64,000 nt of DNA from Halieaceae bacterium UBA5085 (GCA_002414665.1 DIAF01000049.1:9099-73098); one strand, 5' to 3'; shown: positions 24,470 through 33,669, counted from the first letter of the stretch. The notes: generated from the letters alone by a model not told the origin. Numbers and translations are program-made.

Positions 24470-25916
24470 GCTTGCGTGGTGACGATTGGCGTCTCGTCGC
24501 AGGGACTACAGCGACGGCCAGTGCCTGATAGGCGTCCTCCAGACAATCACGATAGTGCTCCGGGTCTGGCAGCATGGCGCGGTCAGCGAGCACCGAGACG
24601 GTCACTTTGCCGCAATAGCTGAACACCATATGGAAGATGCCCATACCGGGTGTGAGTACACCCAGCCCGTAGTAGTCCATGAGGCGCGCCCCCGCACAGT
24701 ACAGCGGCTGGTCGGGCCCGGCGACGTTGGAGACGACGGTCGACACGTTCACCGGCAGGTAGCTGGAGAGATGATTGCGTGCCCAGAAGTTCGCGACCGG
24801 GCGGGTCAGGGCCGGGGTCAACACGCCAGCCAGTTTCAGCATGTCGACCAGCGGGCTGACACTGCCGGCTTTTTGTGCATCCAGTGAACTGTGGTGAATG
24901 GCCTGTAATTGGGCTGCGGGGTCGGCGATGTCGGTGTGCAGGCAGGTGAACACCGAACCGACCTGATTGTGATCTTCGCTCGACGCCCGGCGGGCACGCA
25001 TGTTGATGGGAAGCGCGGCGGATAGCGCGGCGTCCGGCGCCTCTCCACACTGTTCGAGATAGCGTTGCAGGGCACCGCCGACCACGGCCAGCGCGACGTC
25101 GTTGAGCTTGACGCCGGCGGCATCCTTGATCGCTTTGAAGTCCTGCAGCTTGAATTCAGCGGCGGTGAATACCCGGTGCGGACTCACCGGCGCGTTAAAG
25201 CGGGTTTTGGGGGCCTGCATGTCCGGACCGGGATAATCGCCCTTGACCACTCCCGCGGCGTAGCGCGCCAGTTTCAATGAGTTGCTCGCTGCGCCACTTA
25301 TGACACCGGCAACATTCTTGATACCGTTGACGGTAGCGCGGGAGAGCAACTCCGCCATACCGGGAGTGATGTCCACCAGGCGGGGCAGCGGCTCGGGGCT
25401 GGCACCAGGATCCGGGGAGGGCACCAGGTCGTGTATCAGTGCCGCGATGCTGTTGCCGCCCATGCCGTCAACCAGCGAGTGATGGATCTTGATCATGACC
25501 GCGAAACTGCCCTTGGGGAGCCCCGGAATGCGATCCAGTCCCTCGATGATGTACGCTTCCCACAGCGGCTTGGACATGTCCAGCGGACGGGAGTGCAAGC
25601 GGGCAACCTGGATACAGAGCTGGCGCCAGTCTCCCGGGCTGGGTAAGGCAATATGCCGCAGGTGGAACTCGACATCGAAGCGTTCGTCCTTGACCCAGTA
25701 GGGACGATCCAGGCCGCCGGGTACCTGTACCAGCCGGGTGCGGAACAGCGGCTGGTTGTCCAGCCGGCGCTCAAAAGTGGCAATGACCTGTTTGAAGCGA
25801 ACCTTGCCGCCCGGTGCTGTCGAAGGGTCGTAGATACCGAGGCTGGCAATATGCTGCGGCGTGTTGCCCCGTTCAAGGTTGATGAAGGCCGCGTCCAGAA
25901 TACCTAGCTGTTTCAT
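24441..25916 (-). CDS. Wax ester synthase/acyl-CoA:diacylglycerol acyltransferase (WS/DGAT)
   Basis: A 491-residue WS/DGAT-family acyltransferase making wax esters or triacylglycerol from acyl-CoA. The catalytic HHSLVDG (HHxxxDG) is at residues 145-151, and the later 'NVAGPDQPLYCAGARL' and 'GIFHMVFSYCGKVTVSVLAD' segments are family hallmarks. The full length and intact catalytic motif suggest activity. These enzymes allow storage of lipid carbon in marine hydrocarbon and lipid degraders. It is transcribed alone on the minus strand; its last codons (A-R-R-R-V) are encoded by the arms of the plus-strand terminator. Confidence 0.93.
   Translation of the reverse strand: MKQLGILDAAFINLERGNTPQHIASLGIYDPSTAPGGKVRFKQVIATFERRLDNQPLFRTRLVQVPGGLDRPYWVKDERFDVEFHLRHIALPSPGDWRQLCIQVARLHSRPLDMSKPLWEAYIIEGLDRIPGLPKGSFAVMIKIHHSLVDGMGGNSIAALIHDLVPSPDPGASPEPLPRLVDITPGMAELLSRATVNGIKNVAGVISGAASNSLKLARYAAGVVKGDYPGPDMQAPKTRFNAPVSPHRVFTAAEFKLQDFKAIKDAAGVKLNDVALAVVGGALQRYLEQCGEAPDAALSAALPINMRARRASSEDHNQVGSVFTCLHTDIADPAAQLQAIHHSSLDAQKAGSVSPLVDMLKLAGVLTPALTRPVANFWARNHLSSYLPVNVSTVVSNVAGPDQPLYCAGARLMDYYGLGVLTPGMGIFHMVFSYCGKVTVSVLADRAMLPDPEHYRDCLEDAYQALAVAVVPATRRQSSPRKQKKPARRRV
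24443..24469 (+). terminator. Intrinsic terminator, plus strand
   Basis: AAACCCGCC (24443-24451), loop GCCT, GGCGGGTTT (24456-24464), continuing to a run of eight T (24462-24469). The T-run is on the plus strand only, so it terminates rightward transcription. No plus-strand protein gene lies upstream within 6 kb. Confidence 0.75.
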
Positions 25917-26039
25917 CGTGGTCTCCGGTGTGCCGGCTGAGAACGGATGGAAGATGTGTCTGCGTGGAAGCCGTTATATCATCATTGATTCGGATGCTCT
26001 AGCGAGATCCGTATGACGTGCGTGGCAGCGAGGTAGGTG

Positions 26040-27371
26040 ATGAGGCAGGAAGGATCTGCAGTGGGCCGGGAATGGATAGGTGTGCTGTGTGGCGTGCTGA
26101 TGCTGCTCGGGGCAGTGCCGTTCGCTGCGGTCAATGCCTCTCCCGGGGCGAGCTATGGCCATGATTTCATCCGCGCCGGCAAAAGCTGGCCGGAGGAGGC
26201 GCCGGTCGCGCACAGTGTGGATGTTAATGCGGTCACCAGTCCTGAGCCGGCGGCACTGCAGCGTCAGCGGCTGGATGCACTGGAGACGCAGCAGGGGCCT
26301 TATGCCCCGGGTTTGACGGAGCCACTCGCCGACCTGGGACGCAGCCTGTCCCGGTCCGGGGATATCGTCGGCGCGGCGCGTGCCTACAATCGCGCCCTGC
26401 ATGTACTGCGTGTGAATGAGGGCCTGTACAGTGACAATCAGCTACCGTTGATTCGCGAGTTGTTTTCTGTGCATCGCAGCCTGGGAGACTGGCGCGCGCT
26501 GGATGCGCGCTATGACTACTACTTCCGCCTGCTGGGAGGGGCGGGCGAACAGCCCGACGCGCGTGCTGCGGCAGAGTATTTTCGCTGGCAGCGCGAGGCC
26601 CTGCGGCGCGGGCTGGATGCCAGCGACCACCGGCGCCTGGTGCAACTCTATGAGCGCAACGAGCAGCTGTTGAACGCCGCCCGCGACACGTCGCCTGCGG
26701 AGCAGCGTTGGCCACTTGTCGACAGCCAGCTGCGCAATCTGTACCTGATACAGGCCCAGGCACGTCCCGAGGCTTTTTCTACTCGCAGCGACAGCGCACT
26801 GAACTTCGGGTTTCGTCAGGAGCCGCTGCAGGAGTTGGACATTTACGAGCAGCGGCTGGCGACCATCCAGCGTCTGGCGGAGGGCCGTGGTACGGAACTG
26901 TTGGTTGAGTTCATTGCAGCGCAGGATGTGCGTGACGAGACGCTGCGTGCCCGCGCCTGGCTTGCACTGGCTGACTGGCGCCAGTGGAACGGTGCACAGG
27001 GCGATGCGCTGGAGGATTACCGTGCGGTGGCAGCGCACCTGCGGGCGACTGGTCAGCAGGCATTGCTTGAGGAGTGGTTCGGCAGTCCGGTGGAGTTGCC
27101 GGATAATGGCGCGTTTCTTCGCGACCCGGGCGAGGGCGGTGTGCTGGTCAGCGCCCGTTTCAGCATCAATGAGCGGGGTGTGGCACGGGATGTCGAAACT
27201 GAAGCCTACGACGAGGCCGACAAGGGCTTCGCCATGCGGCTTTACCGTGGCCTGCTGAGAACCCGATTTCGCCCGCGCCTGGAGGACGGTGCGCCGATTG
27301 CCAGTACCGGTGTCGAGCGGACCTACCGCTACCTCGACCCGGAAGCCATCAGGCGTTTTCGATCACCATAA
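26040..27371 (+). CDS. Exported hypothetical protein with TonB-C-like C-terminus
   Basis: A 443-residue protein with a signal peptide ('REWIGVLCGVLMLLGAVPFAAVNA'), a helical, possibly TPR-like middle ('QGPYAPGLTEPLADLGRSLS', 'GDIVGAARAYNRALHVLR'), and a C-terminal segment with a TonB-C-like pattern ('VLVSARFSINERGVARDVE', 'RLYRGLLRTRFRPRLEDG'). The ATG at 26040 has GAGG about 7 bases upstream; a GTG directly precedes it. No function can be assigned. It is divergent from WS/DGAT, and its 3' end overlaps the convergent methyltransferase gene by 23 bases. Confidence 0.7.
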   Translation: MRQEGSAVGREWIGVLCGVLMLLGAVPFAAVNASPGASYGHDFIRAGKSWPEEAPVAHSVDVNAVTSPEPAALQRQRLDALETQQGPYAPGLTEPLADLGRSLSRSGDIVGAARAYNRALHVLRVNEGLYSDNQLPLIRELFSVHRSLGDWRALDARYDYYFRLLGGAGEQPDARAAAEYFRWQREALRRGLDASDHRRLVQLYERNEQLLNAARDTSPAEQRWPLVDSQLRNLYLIQAQARPEAFSTRSDSALNFGFRQEPLQELDIYEQRLATIQRLAEGRGTELLVEFIAAQDVRDETLRARAWLALADWRQWNGAQGDALEDYRAVAAHLRATGQQALLEEWFGSPVELPDNGAFLRDPGEGGVLVSARFSINERGVARDVETEAYDEADKGFAMRLYRGLLRTRFRPRLEDGAPIASTGVERTYRYLDPEAIRRFRSP

Positions 27372-27930
27372 GCGCACCGCGTGCTTCAACACTACCCCGG
27401 CAGCGCCAGGGCAGAAGTTCGGCACAGTGTCGATCCACGCAGCTTTGCGCCATGTCGAGGAACGTCGAACGCTCCGGGTCGGCAATAACAATGGTTTTTA
27501 CGCCTGCCTTCACCGCGCGATTGACGAGATTGGTAACCGGGCGCACCAGTTCATCCCAGAAACACACATCGGCAGCCAGCAACAGGTCATAACGCGCCAG
27601 CTCACGGGTGCTGATCTGCTCGAAGCGTTTTACCTGGTGACGCGTGCTGACCCCGTTCAGGGCGGCAACTGCCTCAAGGTAGGGGAAGACTTCCGGGTCG
27701 GCATCCAGCGACGTGACGTCACTGCCCAGTCTGGAAGCGCACCAGATGCCGGCAATGCCCCAGCCGCAGCCGACGTCCAGCACCCGTGCGGCGTGCGCCG
27801 GCGGGTGTTTCTGTAGATAGTCCAGCAGCAGGCAGCTGGACTTCCACAGCTTGTTGCCATGAATACTTGGCAGGTTCCCGCGGCGGCGGACACGGCGTAT
27901 TGCCGGGTGCGCCGCGGTGGGCATGATCAT
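27349..27930 (-). CDS. Class I SAM-dependent methyltransferase, METTL/FAM86-like
   Basis: About 193 residues. Motif I is 'RVLDVGCGWGIAGIWCAS', followed by the acidic 'LDADPEV', a 'YDLLLAADVCFWDEL' post-motif and 'IVIADPERS'. This resembles the lysine protein methyltransferase group (methyltransf_16, ETFB-KMT-like) and PrmA-like annotations. The start is uncertain: ATG 27930 is given, but GTG at 27978 or 27975, just after the cold-shock gene stop, would lengthen it by 15-16 residues and link the two genes. The substrate is unknown. Confidence 0.78.
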   Translation of the reverse strand: MIMPTAAHPAIRRVRRRGNLPSIHGNKLWKSSCLLLDYLQKHPPAHAARVLDVGCGWGIAGIWCASRLGSDVTSLDADPEVFPYLEAVAALNGVSTRHQVKRFEQISTRELARYDLLLAADVCFWDELVRPVTNLVNRAVKAGVKTIVIADPERSTFLDMAQSCVDRHCAELLPWRCRGSVEARGALMVIENA

Positions 27931-27979
27931 GCCGCGGAAGCGGCGCTCGGTGCGTGGGCCACGACTGTTTGCCACCACC

Positions 27980-28432
27980 TCAGTGCGACCGTTCCAGCAG
28001 TTCCACATCCTCAGCCTGGGGGCCCTTGTCGCTGGCGGCGGTGTGAAAGGCCACGCGCTCCCCGTCGCGCAGGCTCCGGCGGCCCTCGCCGCGAATTGAC
28101 CGAAAGTGCACAAACACTTCGCGACCGTCGTCACAGGTGATGAAGCCGAAGCCCTTGGCGCTGTTGAACCATTTGACCGTGCCCTGTTCCCGGTTGCCGG
28201 TGGATTGCCTGGACGCTCGCGCTGGTTTTTGTTGCCTGCCGTTTGCGGCCTGCGGGCCTTGTGCTGCCGATACCGGCCACAGTGCGCCCAGCAGTGCGGA
28301 ACTCGTGGTGGCCACCGCGAACAACACCAGCAGGGTGGGATCGGGGAAGGAAATACCTAGCAGGGAGCCCGCCAGCGCGGAGAGCGCCAGTGCAATGAGC
28401 AATGTGATGATCAATTGGGACATGAAGCGCAT
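27980..28432 (-). CDS. Cold-shock-domain protein with N-terminal membrane segment
   Basis: A 150-residue protein. Residues 1-55 hold two hydrophobic helices ('LIITLLIALALSALAGSLLG' and 'TLLVLFAVATTSSALLGALW'), then a basic linker ('QQKPARASRQSTGNR') leads to a complete cold-shock domain with both RNP motifs ('GTVKWFNSAKGFGFI', 'EVFVHFRSI'). It is therefore probably a membrane-tethered RNA-binding protein facing the cytoplasm. Ordinary Csp proteins are about 70 residues and soluble. AGGA lies 6 bases before the ATG. A canonical csp gene lies 150 bases upstream on the same strand. Confidence 0.85.
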   Translation of the reverse strand: MRFMSQLIITLLIALALSALAGSLLGISFPDPTLLVLFAVATTSSALLGALWPVSAAQGPQAANGRQQKPARASRQSTGNREQGTVKWFNSAKGFGFITCDDGREVFVHFRSIRGEGRRSLRDGERVAFHTAASDKGPQAEDVELLERSH

Positions 28433-28492
28433 GGTGTTCCTCGTCAGTTAATGGGTTGACGCCTGTGATGGAGAGTCGGGCGCAATTGGACT

Positions 28493-28518
28493 GCCCTGCG
28501 GCGGCTGTCGCCGCGGGC
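28493..28518. terminator. GC-rich hairpin between the two cold-shock genes
   Basis: GCCC-T-GCGGCG (28493-28503) pairs with CGCCGC-GGGC (28509-28518) across a 5-base loop, with one bulged T. It lies in the 150-base gap downstream of the short csp gene and upstream of the membrane-anchored one on the minus strand. There is no T-run, so it could be an attenuator or an RNA-stabilising structure. Confidence 0.35.
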
Positions 28519-28582
28519 GGTCAGTGTGGGACAGGTTAAACCGGAAGCATTGCGTTTGGCCGTGAGCGACAGCCCTTGCAAT

Positions 28583-28795
28583 TCAGAGTTTCTGTACGTC
28601 CTCGGCCTGCAGGCCCTTGGGGCCCTCAACCAGGCTGAACTCTACAGTCTGACCTTCATTGAGAGTGCGGTACCCATCGCCCTGAATCGAGCGGAAGTGC
28701 ACGAACACGTCTTCGCTGCCTTCCTCGCGGGTTATAAAGCCGAACCCCTTGGCGTTGTTAAACCACTTAACCGTGCCACTTACACGTTCATTCAT
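28583..28795 (-). CDS. Cold shock protein, CspA family
   Basis: A 70-residue single cold-shock domain: 'GTVKWFNNAKGFGFI' (RNP1) and 'DVFVHFRSI' (RNP2), ending 'GLQAEDVQKL'. The ATG at 28795 is preferred because the domain starts at once and AGGAAAGGGG precedes it; an ATG at 28822 would add nine residues. Family members bind single-stranded RNA and melt secondary structure. The 88-base leader toward valS is AT-rich near the gene and probably holds its promoter. Confidence 0.93.
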   Translation of the reverse strand: MNERVSGTVKWFNNAKGFGFITREEGSEDVFVHFRSIQGDGYRTLNEGQTVEFSLVEGPKGLQAEDVQKL

Positions 28796-28883
28796 ACCCC
28801 TTTCCTCGGTATTTCCTGCCACTTTTTATTATTCCCGGCGCATGTCTGCGACGGGTTCTGAATGCTTGCACCGAGTATGTGCG

Positions 28884-31718
28884 TTATAGCTGCGCGATGT
28901 AATCGGCTTGCCCGCGCAGCTTGTGCAGCGCCTGATCCAGCGCTGCCAGTTTTTCCCGTTCCTTGTCGACCACGTCCTGCGGTGCCCGATCAACGAAGTT
29001 GCTGTTGGCCAGTTTGCCCTGCAGACGGCCGCGCTCCTTCTCCAGTTTCTCCACCTCGCGGCCCAGCCTGGCCAGTTCGGCATCGCGGTCGATAAGCCCG
29101 GCGAGAGGCACCAGAAGTTCCAGTTCCCCCACCAGTCCTGTGGCTGCAACCGGCGCCTGCGCATCGGTATCCAGCCATTCAATGCTGTCCAGCCGGGCGA
29201 GTTTCTTCAGATAACCGGCGTTGTCCTGCAGCCGCTCGCGGTCCTGCTCGCTCCCGTTGCGACACATCAGGGCCAAGCCCCGGCCCGGCGGTACGTTCAT
29301 CTCTCCACGAATGTTTCGAATGCCAACAATAACCGCTTTGAGCCATTCTATATCCGCATTCGCGGCACTGTCCACGGCGCTGGCGTCGCTCTCTGGCCAG
29401 GGTTGCAGCATGATACTGGGGCCGGTAATGCCTGCCAGTGGCGCAGCGCGTTGCCATATCTCTTCAGTGATAAATGGCATGAAGGGGTGCAGCAATCGCA
29501 GCCAGGTCTCCAGCACGGTGATCAGGGTGTGGCGCGTCCCACGCAGCTGCTCGGGCGCCGCTTGCTCGTCCCAGAGCACGGGCTTCGACAGCTCCAGATA
29601 CCAGTCGCAATACTCGTTCCAGATGAACTCGTAGAGCGCCTGGCTGGCGAGATCGAAGCGGTAATGGTTGATTGCGTTCGCTACCGCATCGGCTGTCTCC
29701 TGCAGGCGTGAGACAATCCAGCGATCTGCGAGGCTGAGCTGCAAGGGCAGGCTCGCGTCACTACCGCAGTCCTGCTCCTCGCAGTTCATCAGCACGTAGC
29801 GCGCTGCGTTCCAGATCTTGTTGCAGAAGTTGCGATAGCCCTCAATGCGGCCTATATCGAACTTGATGTCCCGGCCGGTGGAAGCCAGCGAGCAGAAGGT
29901 GAAACGCAGCGCATCAGTGCCGTAGGCGGCCAGGCCCTCGGGGAACTCGGCGCGCGTCTGCTGCTCAATCTTCCGCGCCAGCTGCGGTTGCATCATGCCC
30001 TGGGTGCGCTTGGCCACCAGCGGCTCGAGCTCAATGCCGTCGATCAGGTCGATCGGGTCCAGCACGTTGCCCTTGGACTTGGACATTTTCTGACCCTGGG
30101 AGTCGCGCACCAGGCCGTGTACATATACCGTCCTGAAGGGAACCTGGGGGCTGCCGTCCGGGTGTTTGATAAAATGCAGGGTGAGCATGATCATCCGCGC
30201 CACCCAGAAAAAGATGATATCGAATCCAGTCACCAGCACGTTGGTGGGGTGGAATGTGCGCAGTTCCTCGGTATCCTCCGGCCAGCCCAGCGTGGAGAAG
30301 GTCCACAGCGCCGAGCTGAACCAGGTATCCAACACGTCCTCGTCCTGCAACAGCTCGGTGTCTGCGTCCAGGGCGTATTTTTCCCGGACTTCGTCTTCAT
30401 TGCGTCCAACGTAGACCTTGCCGTGTGTGTCGTACCAGGCCGGAATGCGGTGTCCCCACCAGAGCTGTCGGCTGATACACCAGTCCTGAATGTCGCGCAT
30501 CCAGGCGAAGTACATGTTCTCGTATTGCTTGGGTACAAACTGAATGCGGCCGTCCTCAACGGCGGCGATGGCGGGCTTCGCCAGATCTGCCACCTTGACG
30601 TACCACTGGTCGGTAAGCCACGGTTCCACCACGGCACCAGAGCGGTCACCGCGAGGTACCTTGAGGGTATGTGGCTCGATTTTTTCCAGCAGTCCCAGCG
30701 CTTCGAACTCGGCTACGATGGCCTTGCGCGCCTCGAAACGCTCCATGCCTGCGTATGCTGCGGGTGCCTGCTCGCCGTGCTGGGCGGCGTAGCCCTCAAA
30801 GGTGAGTACGGTGAATTCGCCGAGCACGTGCGCGTTGCGGTCGAAAATATTGATCAGCGGCAGGTTGTGGCGCTTGCCGACTTCATAGTCATTGAAGTCG
30901 TGTGCTGGCGTGATTTTGACACACCCGGAGCCGAACGCCGGGTCCACATAGTCGTCGGCAATAATGGGAACCAGGCGCCCGGTCACGGGCAGACGTAACT
31001 GTTTACCGATCAGGTGCTGGTAGCGTGGGTCCTCGGGGTGCACGGCAACCGCACTGTCGCCAAGCATGGTTTCAGGTCGTGTGGTGGCGACGACCAGATG
31101 CCCTGCCTCGCCCTCCAGCGGATAGCGGAAATGCCAGAGTGAACCCTGTTCTTCTTCATTCAGCACCTCAAGATCGGAGATGGCGGTGTTGAAAACCGGA
31201 TCCCAGTTCACCAGGCGTTTGCCGCGGTAGATGAGGCCCTGATCATACAGCTGTACAAAGACCTCGCCGACCGCGGCGGAGAGGCCGGGATCCATGGTGA
31301 ACCGTTCTCGGCTCCAGTCGACCGAGGAGCCGAGGCGGCGGATCTGGCGGGTAATGTTGCCGCCGGACTCTCCCTTCCACTCCCAGACTTTACTCAGGAA
31401 GGCCTCACGGCCCAGATCGTGGCGCGATACACCGCTCGCTGCCAGCTGCCGCTCCACGACCATTTGCGTTGCGATACCGGCGTGGTCGGTGCCCACCTGC
31501 CACAGGGTGTTGTCGCCGCACATGCGGTGGTAGCGTACGAGGCAGTCCATGATGGCGTTGTTGAAGCCGTGACCCATATGCAGGCTGCCGGTGACATTCG
31601 GCGGAGGGATCATGATGCTGTAGCTGCGGTCGCCGCCACTGGGCTTGAAATACCCCTGTTGCTCCCAGTGGTCGTACCAGCGGGATTCTATTGCGGCAGG
31701 TTGGAAGGTCTTGTCCAT
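28884..31718 (-). CDS. valS: Valyl-tRNA synthetase
   Basis: A 944-residue class Ia synthetase charging tRNA-Val. The HIGH-type motif is in 'PPNVTGSLHMGH' (HMGH at 47-50), the CP1 editing domain spans roughly residues 190-350 with 'ATTRPETMLGD', KMSKS is at 544-548, and the anticodon-binding domain and C-terminal coiled coil ('LARLGREVEKLEKERGRLQGK') are complete. Length matches bacterial ValRS. It lies downstream of holC, with pepA before it, the conserved gammaproteobacterial order. Confidence 0.98.
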   Translation of the reverse strand: MDKTFQPAAIESRWYDHWEQQGYFKPSGGDRSYSIMIPPPNVTGSLHMGHGFNNAIMDCLVRYHRMCGDNTLWQVGTDHAGIATQMVVERQLAASGVSRHDLGREAFLSKVWEWKGESGGNITRQIRRLGSSVDWSRERFTMDPGLSAAVGEVFVQLYDQGLIYRGKRLVNWDPVFNTAISDLEVLNEEEQGSLWHFRYPLEGEAGHLVVATTRPETMLGDSAVAVHPEDPRYQHLIGKQLRLPVTGRLVPIIADDYVDPAFGSGCVKITPAHDFNDYEVGKRHNLPLINIFDRNAHVLGEFTVLTFEGYAAQHGEQAPAAYAGMERFEARKAIVAEFEALGLLEKIEPHTLKVPRGDRSGAVVEPWLTDQWYVKVADLAKPAIAAVEDGRIQFVPKQYENMYFAWMRDIQDWCISRQLWWGHRIPAWYDTHGKVYVGRNEDEVREKYALDADTELLQDEDVLDTWFSSALWTFSTLGWPEDTEELRTFHPTNVLVTGFDIIFFWVARMIMLTLHFIKHPDGSPQVPFRTVYVHGLVRDSQGQKMSKSKGNVLDPIDLIDGIELEPLVAKRTQGMMQPQLARKIEQQTRAEFPEGLAAYGTDALRFTFCSLASTGRDIKFDIGRIEGYRNFCNKIWNAARYVLMNCEEQDCGSDASLPLQLSLADRWIVSRLQETADAVANAINHYRFDLASQALYEFIWNEYCDWYLELSKPVLWDEQAAPEQLRGTRHTLITVLETWLRLLHPFMPFITEEIWQRAAPLAGITGPSIMLQPWPESDASAVDSAANADIEWLKAVIVGIRNIRGEMNVPPGRGLALMCRNGSEQDRERLQDNAGYLKKLARLDSIEWLDTDAQAPVAATGLVGELELLVPLAGLIDRDAELARLGREVEKLEKERGRLQGKLANSNFVDRAPQDVVDKEREKLAALDQALHKLRGQADYIAQL

Positions 31719-31751
31719 CGCGTCAGCTGTCCGGGTGCGAAAAGCGCTGGA

Positions 31752-32180
31752 TTATACGCCGCTGAGGTCGTGCTTTTCCAACTGGTAACCTCGTGCTTTG
31801 TAAAAGCGCCAGGATTCCCGCAGTGCCGCGAGACTGGCTTCGTCCTGGGTCACCACTTCGGCGACCCGGTGGAACCGGCCGAAAAATGCTGGTACCTGCA
31901 GCTGCAGGTTGATCAGCAGGTCATCGTGCCCCGCAGGCTCTTCGCCCCAGCCGATCCCCACGAGGTCGGAGCCGGGATCCCCGGCCAGCCCGTGTGGCAG
32001 GAAACTGCCTGGGCGAAATGTCCATAGCAGGTTATCCAGCGCCCGCGCCTGGTCCTGGTCGCGGGCGTGGATGTAGATGCGGTGTCCGCGCTGAAACGCC
32101 TTGTCGGCGAGGCGGGCGGCGACCTGCAGGCGACGTGCCTCGCCGGCCTGCTGGATCACGTAGAACCCGACCCGGGTCAT
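31752..32180 (-). CDS. holC: DNA polymerase III chi subunit
   Basis: A 142-residue HolC protein, part of the clamp-loader assembly that links the replisome to SSB. Typical features are 'VGFYVIQQAGEARRLQVAARLADKA' with the YV/I start, 'RIYIHARDQDQARALDNLLWTFRPGSFLPH' and 'LLINLQ'. The start at 32180 comes one base after the pepA stop (TGA-C-ATG), so translation is coupled to pepA. The order pepA-holC-valS is conserved. Confidence 0.94.
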   Translation of the reverse strand: MTRVGFYVIQQAGEARRLQVAARLADKAFQRGHRIYIHARDQDQARALDNLLWTFRPGSFLPHGLAGDPGSDLVGIGWGEEPAGHDDLLINLQLQVPAFFGRFHRVAEVVTQDEASLAALRESWRFYKARGYQLEKHDLSGV

Positions 32181-32181
32181 G

Positions 32182-33669
32182 TCAGCCTGCGGCCCTGTCC
32201 TGCAGGTAGCGGGTGAGCATCGCCACCGGACGTCCGGTAGCACCCTTGGGCGCACTGTTCCAGGCAGAGCCGGCGATGTCCAGGTGCGCCCAGGGGTAGT
32301 CCTCGGCAAACGCGGCGAGGAAGCAGGCGGCGGTTATCGATCCGCCCTCAGGTCCGCCGATGTTGGCGAGGTCCGCGAAGTTGCTGTTGAGCTGCTTGCG
32401 GTAGTCCTCCCACAGTGGCATACGCCAGCCGCGGTCGTGGGTGACTGTCCCTGCATGCAGCAACTGCTCGGCCAACTCGTCGTTGTTGGCGTAGACAGCC
32501 GAGGCATGCGAACCCAGCGCCACGACACAGGCGCCCGTCAGTGTTGCGATGTCGATGACGGCGGCGGGCTTGAGACGGCGGGCAAAGGTGAGCGCGTCGC
32601 ACAGGACCAGGCGGCCTTCGGCATCGGTATTGAGAATCTCGATGGTGGTCCCCGACATGCTCTTGACCACATCGCCGGGTTTGGTAGCCCGTCCGCTGGG
32701 CATGTTCTCCGCAGCTGCGATAATGCCCGTGACATTCAACGGCAGTGCCATATCGATCACTGCCTGCAGGGTGCCCAGCACACTTGCCGCCCCGCACATG
32801 TCGTACTTCATCTCATCCATCTTTGCCCCGGGTTTGATGGAAATGCCGCCTGAGTCGAAGGTGATTCCCTTGCCCACCAGTACCTGGGGCGCGCTGCCCG
32901 ACTTGCCGCCACGGTACTCGATGACAATCAGCTTGGCGGGCTCGTCGCTGCCGGCCGATACCGAGAGCAGTGAGCCCATACCCAGCTCGCGCATTTTCTT
33001 TTCCTCCAACACCTGGGTGCGGACTTTACTGTTACCGCGGGACAGCTTGCGCGCCTCGCCGGCCAGATACGTCGGCGTACAGATGTTGCCCGGGAGGTTG
33101 CCCAGTTCGCGGGTATAGTTGATGCCCCGGCCCAGTGCTGCGCCCTGGTCCAGCGCTGCCTGCGCCCGCTGGCTGGACAGGCCCTTGCCGGGATTGACGG
33201 CCAGTTTTCTCAGCGCAAGGGGATCCTTGGGCTTGGACAGGGTACGTGTATAGCGGTAACTGCCAACGGTGATGGTGCGCGCGACCAGCTCCAGCAGCCA
33301 GGCGCCCTCTACGTTATCGCTCAGCATATCGGCGGCGTGCAGCAGCGCTTCGGTTGTGCTGCAGGCGTTCAATGCGCTGCTCAGCCCCTGCACAGTTTCA
33401 CGCGCGACCGTTGGGTTGAACTTCGCGCGCTCGCCGCAGCCCAGCAGCATTACACGCTCGGCATTGCCGATTCCGGGCAGCAGCTGGGTCTCCCCCGGTT
33501 TGCCTTTGAAGTCGCCGAGTTTGAGAGCGGCGCGCAGCGTGCCGGCGCTGTCCAGGGCCTCCGCGGTGGCGGACAGCTCATTGCCGAACACCGCGACAAT
33601 GGCGCAGCGGGTTTTGCTCTTGGCCGGGTCCGCGCTGGCGCGGGCGGTGGAAAAGGTGAGTGTGCTCAT
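32182..33669 (-). CDS. pepA: Cytosolic leucyl aminopeptidase PepA
   Basis: A 495-residue M17 aminopeptidase removing N-terminal residues from peptides. Metal and catalytic motifs are present: 'VGKGITFDSGGISIKPG', 'MKYDMCGAASV', and 'NTDAEGRLVLCDAL'. There is no signal peptide. In E. coli PepA also binds DNA in carAB control and Xer recombination; whether that applies here is unknown. It is the first gene of the pepA-holC-valS unit and is divergent from lptF. Confidence 0.97.
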   Translation of the reverse strand: MSTLTFSTARASADPAKSKTRCAIVAVFGNELSATAEALDSAGTLRAALKLGDFKGKPGETQLLPGIGNAERVMLLGCGERAKFNPTVARETVQGLSSALNACSTTEALLHAADMLSDNVEGAWLLELVARTITVGSYRYTRTLSKPKDPLALRKLAVNPGKGLSSQRAQAALDQGAALGRGINYTRELGNLPGNICTPTYLAGEARKLSRGNSKVRTQVLEEKKMRELGMGSLLSVSAGSDEPAKLIVIEYRGGKSGSAPQVLVGKGITFDSGGISIKPGAKMDEMKYDMCGAASVLGTLQAVIDMALPLNVTGIIAAAENMPSGRATKPGDVVKSMSGTTIEILNTDAEGRLVLCDALTFARRLKPAAVIDIATLTGACVVALGSHASAVYANNDELAEQLLHAGTVTHDRGWRMPLWEDYRKQLNSNFADLANIGGPEGGSITAACFLAAFAEDYPWAHLDIAGSAWNSAPKGATGRPVAMLTRYLQDRAAG

